From: CBDFMR01 sp965249765
GTDB lineage: Bacteria; Bacteroidota; Bacteroidia; Chitinophagales; Saprospiraceae
NCBI GenBank assembly: GCA_965249765.1
Contig: CBDFMR010000003.1
Location: 1 to 64,000 of the forward strand
Reading direction: 5' to 3'
Length of the DNA: 64,000 nucleotides
Part shown: positions 9,348 through 17,808 of the stretch, piece after piece
Layout of the letters: every line of letters begins with the position of its first letter
Position numbering within the stretch: position 1 is the first letter of the stretch
Position numbers and translations under genes: made by a program
The notes under the pieces: generated by a model
Databases searched by the model: none
The model's input: the letters and a program-made list of their open reading frames with translations, nothing else
Told to the model about the DNA's origin: nothing

Positions 9348-10016
9348 ATGAAGAAAACTATAATTGTAATTGGAGCATCAAGAGGGATAGGATTGGCATT
9401 GTCAAAGCAATTGCTACAAAAAGGTAATACTGTAATTGGAACCTCTCGAAATGGTGAAATAAGCGAAATACAAGAAAAGGAATTTAGCGTTTATAGACTT
9501 GACATTAGTAATTTGAAGAGCATTAGTCAATTTGTAGTAGAAATAGAAAAATCAAAAGATAAAATTGACTTACTAATCAATAACGCAGGAATTGGACCTG
9601 ATTTATATAATGAATTCCCAGAACCAAACAAATTTGATTTAACGTTCGAAGTTAATGTTAAAGGAATAGTCTTCCTTACAGAGAAACTTATCAAGTTGAT
9701 AAAAAAAGACGGTAAAATATTGAATGTGTCATCCAAAATGGGTTCAATTCAAAGTTGCCAAAATTTTGATTCTGTTGCTTATAGGATGTCTAAGAGTGCC
9801 TTGAATATGTACACTAAAATTCTTTCAAATCGATTGAGGAAAATTGGAGTTGCATCAATTCATCCTGGTTGGGTAAAAACGACCATTGCTAATGAAAAGA
9901 AAGAAGGACGATTAACTCCTAAAGAGTCGGCAGAAAAAATATTGAAGTATCTTGAAAGTAATTTTACGGACGGAGACTTTTGGGATGCAGAAAGAGATAT
10001 GAAAATAGAATGGTAA
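9348..10016 (+). CDS. Short-chain dehydrogenase/reductase (C-factor-like)
   Basis: 222-aa NAD(P)-dependent oxidoreductase of the SDR family, probably cytoplasmic. Visible are the cofactor motif GASRGIG near residues 9-15, NNAG near 83-86, NVSS near 125 and the catalytic YRMSK near 145-149. The segment HPGWVKT is typical of C-factor/CsgA-like SDRs. The substrate cannot be told. It sits alone in a cassette between attC 2 and attC 3 with a 15-base leader from the cassette boundary, so it has little room for a promoter of its own. Confidence 0.85.
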   Translation: MKKTIIVIGASRGIGLALSKQLLQKGNTVIGTSRNGEISEIQEKEFSVYRLDISNLKSISQFVVEIEKSKDKIDLLINNAGIGPDLYNEFPEPNKFDLTFEVNVKGIVFLTEKLIKLIKKDGKILNVSSKMGSIQSCQNFDSVAYRMSKSALNMYTKILSNRLRKIGVASIHPGWVKTTIANEKKEGRLTPKESAEKILKYLESNFTDGDFWDAERDMKIEW

Positions 10017-10034
10017 GGGCAAAAGAAAACTATC

Positions 10035-10100
10035 GCTAACAAGCGACGATCACGATCATGCTTCCTTCGTCAGCACGACGGATGTCGCCGATCCGTTCTC
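10035..10100 (+). other. attC-like site 3 (short type)
   Basis: Left core GCTAAC 10035-10040, right core GTTCTC 10095-10100, with arms GCGACGATC and GATGTCGCCGATC region pairing. CTATCGCTAAC mirrors GTTAGCGATAA at the start of its cassette. The right core departs from GTTRRRY, but the next site's left core compensates exactly. Confidence 0.7.
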
Positions 10101-10139
10101 AGAAATAAAAAAATCAAAAAAAATCAAACCCCATTGAAA

Positions 10140-12737
10140 ATGAAAACTCAAAAAAATCTCAAATTAAGAGAACAATACGATAAAAAAATAATCGTAAATG
10201 TAGAAGAAGGTTCTAAAAAGATTACCATTCCTACAGGATTCTTCTCTTCATTAAAAGAAAAAGACGAGATAATCATATTTGGTGCTGGTGACGAGTATCC
10301 AATTGATTTAAGACCCGCAAAACCAGAAGTAGTACCAATTTTCAAAAAACCAACAGATTGCATTAGAGAATATAAGATTGTTGTTTTAACTGAAATGATG
10401 GGATACTCCCCTCCTAGTGAATCTGTCATAATAGAATCTCCTCAGGAATTGGATGAAGATAACTTTATCATCATTCGACCAAAGCCTGTGGAAGAAGCTT
10501 ACCATCATTTAATTTATGGAAGAAAATATGAGTCAAGAGATGAATTAAACAAACCAAATTTTAAATTGATGGGAGCAATAAATGCTGCTCCATTCCCTGG
10601 GCCCCACCGACTACGATCTCAAGCTCATGACTTTGTTTCACTTTTTGATTATAGTTCGCTAGGCGCTACCTACTATGACATTTTTATTGATAAAATTGGT
10701 GAACCAATATTGTCACATAAAGATTTTAAAAATCAAATTGTATATGAACTTGATAGCGATACACCTCTCCCTGCTAACCTATTAAGAACAAGAATCACAA
10801 AAAAAATCAAAGGAAGGTTTCCAGGAGATAGGGTCAGAGAAATCAAAATAAAAAATGCCCCAAAAAGAAATTTGCCAACAGTAAGAATTTATCGAGACAA
10901 TTTTAGAACTATTCAAACAGCTCTTGATGATACAACACTAAGCTATATTTGTCTCCCAAAAGGAATTTTTCCAGTCTTTGGAAATTTAAGACTATCTAAG
11001 CGTCAAATTAAATTGCAGGGTATCTTACCTAATACAGCGAATTTAGTCAAAAACACAAACGGAACTCTTTTAGAATTTCAATGCGGATTTAGTTTTGTTT
11101 TACTTCGTGGAGCTGCCAACTCTGTCATTCAAGACATTAGTTTTAAACAAATATTCAGGAAAGGGCCTAAAAAGGAAGATAGCGAAAGAGATGATATATA
11201 TAGTCCTATTCCTGCAGGTGGTTTCTTTATTAGTAATACAGGAGTCCAAGGATGTGGTGTGCTTGCTTTAGGAAGAGCAACATGGAAAAGATGTGACATT
11301 TCTTTTTTTAATGGAGTTGGTCACGCAATTTTTGGGGATGTAAATGAATCATGGAGGTTGGCTGAGTATTATGATGAAATTAAAAGACCAAAGGGAAATG
11401 CCAATCTAACTTATTTAGAAAAATGTGTTTCTAATGCTAATGCTGGACATGGTTTCTATGCAACAGGAAACAATTCCAATATCTGTTTGTGGTTTATGTG
11501 TAGTGCCACTAACAATATTTTATGGGGATTCAAAGAAGATTCTGATTTGGGAAGCAATATTCTTTCCTGCCATACTGAAGCCAATAAAAAAGGTGCTTAT
11601 TCTTTAGATGGAAGGAAGAGGGATAAAGATGATACAGGCGAATGGTCAGCGCTTCGTGCTAGTAATAGTGCTAGTACATTGATTGCTAGTTACTCTGAAA
11701 ATTTGCAACCTCCAATTGAGACTCACCATACCAAACATATAGTTATTGGAGGTATGCAGGAAGCTGGGATTAGTCCAGACAAAACTAAAGGTTTGGTTAA
11801 GATGGGGAGAAGAGTTCTCCCTTTTACAATTAGACAAGGGGAAATTGAACTTCAATTTGGAGATAAAAAACAAGTAATCGAAAACTTTTTACAAAGGTTT
11901 ATTTTAATATCAGACCCAAAACTTTTAGATAATCGTTTTGTCTATAATACAAGCGTAAATAAAAACCCGAGAATAGATTTTACGGTAGGCAGTCAACCCA
12001 ATGTTACAACTGGAATGTCTTGGTCTATTAAGCACCCAAGAGGAGATGGTTTAATGATCTTTAATCGTGGGTTCCTTCTAGGAAAATTAGGTGGCTTCAA
12101 TCAGCAAAACAAAACGAATAGTGAACGGAAATTCTTGGGAATAAAAAATGAAAACGATTGGGAAAATGAACAGTATCAAAAAGGTGATACTCTTGTAGAT
12201 CTTTCAGGAGAGAATTACTTTTTGTTTCCAAAAGAAGATTTCAAATTGACAGATATTATATGGGTAAAAGATACAGAGTATAATAAAGGTGATGTGATAA
12301 CCTATAGAAAGAAACGTTATTATGTCGCCGAAGTGAATTCTACAAATGGAAATAAAGGGCTGAGCGGAACAGAACAAAACCAAGATGATTGGAAAGAGCT
12401 AGCTAATGGTATCAAGGCAGAAATCATTGATAATGAACTGACCTGGAAGAAATGGAAAAATTACGAAAGACTTGGAAGAATAGTTAAAGATATTCAGTTG
12501 GAAATTATTGGAGATAATTTGAATATTGAAGCGGGAGCATTAAAAGATTTTCCAATAACTGTTATCGGTGCACAAGAAGGTGATTCGGTAGTAGCTAATC
12601 CTCAAGATTTGAAAACCATGATAACATGGAATGTTTTTATCAAAGAAAATGATTCCGTCACGCTTAGAATTCAAAACCATGAGCCGGAAGGAATTACAGT
12701 AAATTTGAATTGGATAATTGAATGCTGGAAACATTAA
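10140..12737 (+). CDS. Large parallel beta-helix protein with C-terminal carbohydrate-binding-like module
   Basis: 865-aa protein. ATG 10140 is chosen over the TTG at 10134. From about residue 240 to 560 the chain shows repeated short strands with turn-rich N/G segments and a PTVRIYRDNFRTIQTAL entry typical of right-handed beta-helix proteins (pectate-lyase superfamily, also phage tail spikes). Around 700-760 a DTEYNKGDVITYRKKRYY...DDWKEL segment resembles chitin/cellulose-binding (CBM5/12-like) modules. No signal peptide is visible. It is alone in a 2.7-kb cassette. It could be a polysaccharide lyase/hydrolase or a spike-like adhesin; the activity is not decidable from the sequence alone. 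Confidence 0.6.
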   Translation: MKTQKNLKLREQYDKKIIVNVEEGSKKITIPTGFFSSLKEKDEIIIFGAGDEYPIDLRPAKPEVVPIFKKPTDCIREYKIVVLTEMMGYSPPSESVIIESPQELDEDNFIIIRPKPVEEAYHHLIYGRKYESRDELNKPNFKLMGAINAAPFPGPHRLRSQAHDFVSLFDYSSLGATYYDIFIDKIGEPILSHKDFKNQIVYELDSDTPLPANLLRTRITKKIKGRFPGDRVREIKIKNAPKRNLPTVRIYRDNFRTIQTALDDTTLSYICLPKGIFPVFGNLRLSKRQIKLQGILPNTANLVKNTNGTLLEFQCGFSFVLLRGAANSVIQDISFKQIFRKGPKKEDSERDDIYSPIPAGGFFISNTGVQGCGVLALGRATWKRCDISFFNGVGHAIFGDVNESWRLAEYYDEIKRPKGNANLTYLEKCVSNANAGHGFYATGNNSNICLWFMCSATNNILWGFKEDSDLGSNILSCHTEANKKGAYSLDGRKRDKDDTGEWSALRASNSASTLIASYSENLQPPIETHHTKHIVIGGMQEAGISPDKTKGLVKMGRRVLPFTIRQGEIELQFGDKKQVIENFLQRFILISDPKLLDNRFVYNTSVNKNPRIDFTVGSQPNVTTGMSWSIKHPRGDGLMIFNRGFLLGKLGGFNQQNKTNSERKFLGIKNENDWENEQYQKGDTLVDLSGENYFLFPKEDFKLTDIIWVKDTEYNKGDVITYRKKRYYVAEVNSTNGNKGLSGTEQNQDDWKELANGIKAEIIDNELTWKKWKNYERLGRIVKDIQLEIIGDNLNIEAGALKDFPITVIGAQEGDSVVANPQDLKTMITWNVFIKENDSVTLRIQNHEPEGITVNLNWIIECWKH

Positions 12738-12749
12738 AGAAATACTTCT

Positions 12750-12815
12750 GAGAACAAAGTGCAAAACGGCCATACGCCCTAAACGGGCGCACAGGCGTTT
12801 GCACCGAGCGTTCTA
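12750..12815 (+). other. attC-like site 4 (short type)
   Basis: Left core GAGAAC 12750-12755, right core GTTCTA 12810-12815. AAAGTGCAAA pairs with TTTGCACCGAGCG, leaving the usual bulges, and GCCCTAAACGGGC forms the tip. The left core complements the GTTCTC of site 3, which begins the same cassette: a compensatory change. Confidence 0.8.
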
Positions 12816-12843
12816 CGCAATTTGAAACAAACAACGTAACTAA

Positions 12844-14076
12844 ATGAAAAAACTGATGTTTATTTTAATAATCCTTATTAACGTTTCTTGTGTTAAATCA
12901 CAGAACAATGAAATCGACCAAACGGAAATTAGAGAGGATTTGAACGAAATATTAACTGACATATCGCAAAATTATATCTATTTAAAAGATAAAAATGTTG
13001 ATTTAAATTGCTTACGAGAATATTACGAGAAACAAATCATGAATATAAAAACAGAAGAAGAAACTGTACTCTTTTTTGAGTATTTACTGGACGAATTCTA
13101 TGACAGTCATCTGATTTTAAACACAAACAGAAACTCTTCATTCAGGCTGTTTTCACCAATTTATGCAACAGTCGAAAAAGGAAAACCCATTGTTTCAAGT
13201 GTTTGGCAAACTCAAATAGAAAATCTCGAACAAGATTTAATTGGAGCGGAATTATTAAAAATAAATGGAATTGATTTTGACAAGGCAATTGAGCAATTTC
13301 CAACTCATTGTAACGACAAAAATTCTCATAATGTTAAAGAATGGATTGTAAATAAGATTTTGGCTGGACGTTACAACCAATCAAGAGTATTAACCTTAAA
13401 ATTAGATAACAAAAAAACGATTGAATTTGATTTGAAAAAACTCAAAATTAAATCAATTTCTGAACTCTTAACATCACGAATAGAAAATGGCATTGGAATA
13501 GTTAGAATAAACAATTCATTGGGAAATAACAGTCTGATAAATGAATTTGATAAAGCACTTGACAACTTGATGAATACCAAAGGATTGGTAATTGATTTGA
13601 GAAATACCGTAGATGGCGGAAATTCCTATGTCGCTCGTGGAATTATGAGTCGATTTATCAATGAACCGAAACCCTATCAAAAGCATTTGACAACGGAACA
13701 ATATAACGGAAATCCAATTATTGAAAGAAGTTGGACTGAATATGTAAATCCGAGAAAAGAACAATACAAAAAACCAGTCGTAATTTTAGTAGGACGATGG
13801 ACAGGAAGTATGGGAGAAGGACTTGCAATTGGTTTTGAAGGAATGGAAAGAGCCGAAATCGTTGGTTCGGAAATGGAAAGATTAGCAGGAGAAATGAACG
13901 GATTTTCGTTTAAAAACCAAAGTTTTAGCTATCGACTTTCTATAACTAAACTTTTTCACATAAATGGAACGCCAAGGGAAAAGTACGTGCCAACAAATTA
14001 TGTGACACAAACGACAACGAAAAAAGACGAAGCTCTTGAAAAAGGAATTGAACTAATTAATAAAAGTGTGGAATAA
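12844..14076 (+). CDS. S41-family (C-terminal-processing-like) peptidase, lipoprotein
   Basis: 410-aa exported protein. A lipoprotein signal (MKKLMFILIILINVSC) ends at a cysteine near residue 16. The second half carries the S41 core: GLVIDLRNTVDGG near 243-255, and GRWTGSMGEGLAIG near 320-333, where Ser in TGSMGE sits at the nucleophile position. No clear PDZ domain was seen. It is a close paralogue of the N-terminal 410 residues of the protein at 29025-30794 in another cassette, including the YLLDEFYDSHLILNTN stretch. Activity is likely; the substrate is unknown. Confidence 0.8.
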   Translation: MKKLMFILIILINVSCVKSQNNEIDQTEIREDLNEILTDISQNYIYLKDKNVDLNCLREYYEKQIMNIKTEEETVLFFEYLLDEFYDSHLILNTNRNSSFRLFSPIYATVEKGKPIVSSVWQTQIENLEQDLIGAELLKINGIDFDKAIEQFPTHCNDKNSHNVKEWIVNKILAGRYNQSRVLTLKLDNKKTIEFDLKKLKIKSISELLTSRIENGIGIVRINNSLGNNSLINEFDKALDNLMNTKGLVIDLRNTVDGGNSYVARGIMSRFINEPKPYQKHLTTEQYNGNPIIERSWTEYVNPRKEQYKKPVVILVGRWTGSMGEGLAIGFEGMERAEIVGSEMERLAGEMNGFSFKNQSFSYRLSITKLFHINGTPREKYVPTNYVTQTTTKKDEALEKGIELINKSVE

Positions 14077-14083
14077 AAACTGC

Positions 14084-14272
14084 GTAGAACAAAGTATAAA
14101 AATAATAAGGGTTAAGTGCCAAACGCAAAGTTGGTGCATATTAACAAAGTCCGCAAAATTTACAATTTGACGGTAAAAAGAAAAATAACGGTAAAATTGT
14201 AAATTTGGCTAAGTGCTAAATCTGAAAATAAGTCCTTTTAATCCCTTACTATTCATATACTAAACGTTGTGT
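14084..14272 (+). other. attC-like site 5 (longest, ~190 nt)
   Basis: Left core TAGAAC ends at 14090; right core GTTGTG 14266-14271. TGCGTAGAAC mirrors GTTCTACGCA at its cassette start (12810). Inside is a second long inverted repeat (AAATTTACAATTT against AAATTGTAAATTT), giving an unusually large variable loop. Confidence 0.7.
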
Positions 14273-14330
14273 TTCATACATAGGTAATCAATGGCTAAAA
14301 TTAAACTACCTTTAAAAAAAATAGAAAAAT

Positions 14331-14798
14331 ATGAAAAACTTAATTGGTATAGACAAAGAAAAAGCGGGCAAATTGACCAATAAATTAAATGATTTATTAG
14401 CAAATTACCAGTTATTTTATCAAAATTTACGAGGATTACATTGGAACATTAAAGGTAAGGAGTTCTTTGAATTACATTTGAAATTTGAAGAGTTATACAA
14501 TGATGCCGTAATTAAAGTAGATGAAATAGCAGAACGGATTTTAACTCTTGAAGGAGAACCTTTACATACATTTTCTGACTACCTCCAGACTGCTGAAATT
14601 AAAGAAGAAAAAAGTATAATTGTTGGTAAACAAGGAATTGAAATTATCGTAATGAACTTTACAACATTAATAGAAAAGGAACGAATTATTCTAACTCTGG
14701 CTTCAAATGCAGATGATGAAGGGACTGTAAGTTTAATGAGCGATTACATTTCTCAAACTGAAAAAACTTTATGGATGTTGAATTCTTATTTGAGATAA
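14331..14798 (+). CDS. dps: Dps/ferritin-like DNA-protection protein
   Basis: 155 aa, normal for Dps. These proteins form 12-mers that oxidise and store iron and protect DNA from peroxide. The ferroxidase pattern is visible: H37 in GLHWNIKG, then DEIAERI near 66-72, spaced as in the Dps signature. No signal peptide. It is the sole gene between attC 5 and attC 6, with the ATG about 60 bases after the cassette boundary. The family assignment is firm; the symbol is by family. Confidence 0.85.
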   Translation: MKNLIGIDKEKAGKLTNKLNDLLANYQLFYQNLRGLHWNIKGKEFFELHLKFEELYNDAVIKVDEIAERILTLEGEPLHTFSDYLQTAEIKEEKSIIVGKQGIEIIVMNFTTLIEKERIILTLASNADDEGTVSLMSDYISQTEKTLWMLNSYLR

Positions 14799-14828
14799 AA
14801 TACAGCTATTGAAATAGAAGTACGAAAA

Positions 14829-14894
14829 CACAACAATGTATATGAAATCATAGCCACCTAACGGTAGGCAACGACTCATATACCAACCGTTAGT
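14829..14894 (+). other. attC-like site 6 (short type)
   Basis: Left core CACAAC 14829-14834, right core GTTAGT 14889-14894; arms ATGTATATGA/TCATATACC and GCCACCTAACGGTAGGC at the tip. GAAAACACAAC mirrors GTTGTGTTTC at the start of its cassette. Confidence 0.8.
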
Positions 14895-14908
14895 AGCAAT
14901 TAAGAAAA

Positions 14909-15877
14909 ATGAAATCACTATTCCTCCTCATATCTACTTTACTTGTTTGTGCTTCTTGCAAAAGTTTGGGAAAGCATCCAAATGGGGGATTTGATGTTGA
15001 ATTGGATGGCATAAAAATTAACTATACAATTAAAGGAAAAGGACCCGTTATGATTGTCGGTCACCCAAACTCAGGCAAAATTGGATATGAATTAACACTG
15101 AAACCATTAGAAGATAAATTCACAATGGTATATTATTCTCCCAGAGGTACAGGAAAATCAGATAGTCCAGCAACAATAGAAGGATATAGTTACAACTATA
15201 TAATTAATGAAATTGAGTTGTTAAGAAAACACCTTAAGGAAGATTCAATATGGATATTTGGCCATTCAGATCAAAGTGAAATAGCACTTCAATATGCAAT
15301 TGATTATCCTAAAAACGTAAGAGGACTGATACTAAGTGGAACACATTTTATTGAATCTGCTGAAATAGAAAGAAAAGAAAAACGAGATTTTGAAAATGAA
15401 CGAAAACAACAATTATGGTTTTCAGAAGTTATAAATGACCTTGATTACAAATATAAATACCAAACGAATACAGACTCTTCTGGTAAAGATTTGACATATG
15501 CTTCCTTAAGATGGTGGTGTTATGATTCTATTTCCTCGGATAAAGTAATCCCTATTTATGACTCAATAACAAAAGCAGGAAGAAGAAAACCAATAGATGG
15601 TCAATTTCCTTTTACTAGCAAAGTTGAATTTGAAAAACTTGTAAATCGTACTCAACTGTATCAATCAAAATATTCTGAGATCAAAACAAATGTTTTAATA
15701 TTACAAGGTAAATTTGACACAAATAATCCTCCAAAATTAGCAGCAAAATTGAACAGTAAGATTCCAAACTCTACTCTGATTTTTATTGAAAAAGCAGGTC
15801 ATTTTCCTTGGGTAGAACAACCAAGTGAAAGCTTTGATAAAATATTATCTTGGTTGAAAAAAATAAAAAGCTACTAA
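14909..15877 (+). CDS. Alpha/beta hydrolase, lipoprotein (prolyl-aminopeptidase-like)
   Basis: 322-aa exported hydrolase. A lipoprotein signal ends at Cys near 17 (LLVCASCKS). The fold shows an oxyanion region (GHPNSGK), YYSPRGTGKSDSP near 73-85, the nucleophile elbow IFGHSDQSE near 115 (Ser; the usual GxSxG ends in Q instead of G), an acid in GKFDTNN near 268 and a His in AGHFPWVEQP near 293. It most resembles prolyl-aminopeptidase/epoxide-hydrolase-type members. Its TAA stop lies inside the left core of attC 7, so the cassette holds almost no spare DNA. Confidence 0.8.
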   Translation: MKSLFLLISTLLVCASCKSLGKHPNGGFDVELDGIKINYTIKGKGPVMIVGHPNSGKIGYELTLKPLEDKFTMVYYSPRGTGKSDSPATIEGYSYNYIINEIELLRKHLKEDSIWIFGHSDQSEIALQYAIDYPKNVRGLILSGTHFIESAEIERKEKRDFENERKQQLWFSEVINDLDYKYKYQTNTDSSGKDLTYASLRWWCYDSISSDKVIPIYDSITKAGRRKPIDGQFPFTSKVEFEKLVNRTQLYQSKYSEIKTNVLILQGKFDTNNPPKLAAKLNSKIPNSTLIFIEKAGHFPWVEQPSESFDKILSWLKKIKSY

Positions 15878-15930
15878 CAATATGTATAGCGCATACCCTT
15901 CGGGATACGCACCATACACAAACCGTTAGT
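15873..15930 (+). other. attC-like site 7 (short type)
   Basis: Left core ACTAAC 15873-15878, which includes the hydrolase stop codon; right core GTTAGT 15925-15930. GCATACCC-TTCG-GGATACGC forms the hairpin tip. GCTACTAAC mirrors GTTAGTAGC at the cassette start. Confidence 0.8.
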
Positions 15931-15996
15931 TGCAATTTAAACAAAGACGATAAATAATTATTAAACTCAGAAATGATAATACATGGAATCCTGGAT

Positions 15997-16977
15997 TCAA
16001 GTAACAAATGCAACACTTGATTGATTGTCTAATTTGTCAGCAAAAACTTCGTTGGGTGTATTGTACCCAAATCTTTTTCTAGGTCTGTTATTTAATATGT
16101 TTTGAACTTCAATTATACGTTGTTTTGTGATCTTATCAAAGTTGTAATCTTTTGGGAAGTATTGTCTGATAAGACCATTTAGGTTTTCATTTGCACCACG
16201 TTGCCAACTGTGATAGGGTTTGGCAAAATAGAAGTCTATATTCAGTTTATTTGCAATGTTTTTATGGTTGGCAAATTCTTTGCCATTGTCAGAGGTGATG
16301 GTATGAATAAGAGGCTGCCAATCCTCCAATAATTCTGTTGTTTTGGACTCAATTTCTATAGCTTGCTTACTTAATACTTTATCTATTATCAGTATTCCTG
16401 TAGCCCGATCATTGATGGTCAATAATGCTTGTTTGTGCTTTTTTCCAATGACTAGGTCGATTTCTAAATCCCCTATTCTTTCTTTGCTATCCACTATCGG
16501 TGGTCTTTGATCTATACCAACTCTGTCCACCAGAATCCCTCTACAGTCCTTACTGTGGCCTCTCTTGCGATATCTCTTGCCCCTGTTTCTTAGATGCTGA
16601 TACAGCTGGCCACCCTTCTTTTTATCTGCCCAGATGAACTGATATATTCTTTCAGTACTGACACAATTAATTTCTTCTAATTTAGCCCTTCCCGCGATCT
16701 GTTCCGGGCTATAGTCCTTATTAAGTAGATCAATAACATAATCCTCAATAGCTTGATTCCAGTGCTTCTTTTTGGGCTTTGCTATCTGGCGTTCAACCGC
16801 TTTTTTATGTGCTAATTCAGCTCTATAAACCTTAGATCTCTGATCAGTGTTTCTTTTTATCTCTCGACTAACTACTGACTTGTCTTTTCCAATAAACTCA
16901 GCAATCATCGAAATTGACATCTTCTTAGCAAGGCAAATTTCAATATCGTACCTTTGTTTCAGCGTTAAATGACCCAT
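15997..16977 (-). CDS. IS30-family transposase
   Basis: 326 aa from the ATG at 16977 (MGHLTLKQRYDIE), the natural IS30 start; an upstream in-frame TTG at 16998 adds seven residues. An N-terminal HTH_38-type domain (MIAEFIGKDKSVVSREIKRN) is followed by an rve-like DDE core: DLVIGKKHKQ, TITSDNGKEFANH and GANENLNGLIRQYFPK with the final Glu. It appears complete. The stop codon lies close to the left inverted repeat. Confidence 0.92.
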   Translation of the reverse strand: MGHLTLKQRYDIEICLAKKMSISMIAEFIGKDKSVVSREIKRNTDQRSKVYRAELAHKKAVERQIAKPKKKHWNQAIEDYVIDLLNKDYSPEQIAGRAKLEEINCVSTERIYQFIWADKKKGGQLYQHLRNRGKRYRKRGHSKDCRGILVDRVGIDQRPPIVDSKERIGDLEIDLVIGKKHKQALLTINDRATGILIIDKVLSKQAIEIESKTTELLEDWQPLIHTITSDNGKEFANHKNIANKLNIDFYFAKPYHSWQRGANENLNGLIRQYFPKDYNFDKITKQRIIEVQNILNNRPRKRFGYNTPNEVFADKLDNQSSVAFVT

Positions 16978-17025
16978 TCTTTTTTGAGATTTTTGCAACC
17001 CAAAATTAGAATGAAATTTTTCGCC

Positions 17026-17073
17026 GACCAGCCAACAGGCTTTTGGCCTAGGCCAAAAGCCTGTTGGCTGGTC
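17026..17073. terminator. 48-base perfect palindrome followed by a T tract
   Basis: The sequence from GACCAGCC (17026) to GGCTGGTC (17073) is a perfect palindrome centred on GGCCTAGGCC, followed by eight T on the plus strand. It can form a 24-bp stem. It lies within IS30 between the right end and the transposase start, where it would stop rightward transcription or shield the transposase from outside promoters. Confidence 0.75.
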
Positions 17074-17120
17074 TTTTTTTTACAAACAAGAATACCGTTG
17101 CATTAACTACTTGAATTCAA

Positions 17121-17738
17121 GAATTTAAAACAGAACAAGAAAAATTTTGGACTGGTGAATTTGGGAACGAATACATCGGTAGAAACAAAAGTAAAGAGTA
17201 CTTAGCTTCAAATTTGAACTTTTTTTCAAAAGCTTTTAACCAACTGGGTAGGCCTAACAGCCTTGTTGAATTTGGCGCGAATGTAGGAATGAACTTAAGA
17301 GCGATTAAGCTATTATTTCCAAACATTGAATTGTCAGGAGTTGAAATAAACAAAACTGCGTCAGAGGAATTAGCAGAATTTCTCGGAAAAGAGAATGTTT
17401 ACAATGGTTCCATATTCGACTATCAGCCAAATGTTAAGTTTGATGTTTCCTTAATAAAAGGAGTGCTAATTCATATTAATCCAGAAATGCTTTCAACTGT
17501 CTATGAAAAATTGTATCAATCAACTAATAAGTACATTTTAATAGCTGAGTACTACAACCCATCTCCTGTAACTGTGAATTATAGAGGACATAACGACCGT
17601 CTGTTCAAGAGGGATTTTGCTGGCGAATTACTTGAAATGTATGGTGATTTAGAGTTGATAGATTATGGTTTCACATATAAACGTGATAAGGCATTCCCAC
17701 AAGATGATGTTACATGGTTTCTGATTAAAAAGAAATAA
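17121..17738 (+). pseudogene. Class I SAM methyltransferase (pseudaminic-acid-associated type), 5' end lost to IS30
   Basis: The reading frame is open from the IS30 right end (EFKTEQEKFWTGEFG...) but has no ATG; an internal TTG at 17214 is the first alternative start. The encoded chain is otherwise whole: the SAM-binding motif LVEFGANVGMN, then VEIN and SLIKGVLIHINP. It matches the family of small methylases found with pseudaminic acid pathways, which normally begin only a few residues earlier. So IS30 removed the start region. It may be expressed from an IS-provided start, but is best treated as damaged. Confidence 0.7.
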
Positions 17739-17743
17739 AAGCC

Positions 17744-17794
17744 CACAACAATGTATAAGCGGCATTAAAACGACCGCTTATACTAAACGTTAGC
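17744..17794 (+). other. attC-like site 8 (shortest, 51 nt)
   Basis: Left core CACAAC 17744-17749, right core GTTAGC 17789-17794; ATGTATAAGCGG/CCGCTTATACTAAACG pair. The left core does not complement the right core of site 7 (GTTAGT), unlike every other neighbouring pair, marking the IS30-associated rearrangement. Confidence 0.8.
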
Positions 17795-17808
17795 TACAAC
17801 TACTAGAA

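Larger units (their letters stand above)
15988..17121 (-). mobile_element. IS30-family insertion sequence
   Basis: About 1.13 kb. The imperfect terminal inverted repeats share GTTGCATT and TACTTGAAT (left end near 15988-16013, right end near 17096-17121). One transposase gene is on the minus strand, with a strong palindrome upstream of it. The flanks belong to two different cassettes, as their cores do not match, so the insertion was followed by a deletion or recombination. Confidence 0.8.

Noticed and set aside
17214..17738. Methyltransferase as an intact gene from TTG 17214
   Set aside because: Coding sequence typical of the family continues upstream to the IS30 end, so this start is internal.
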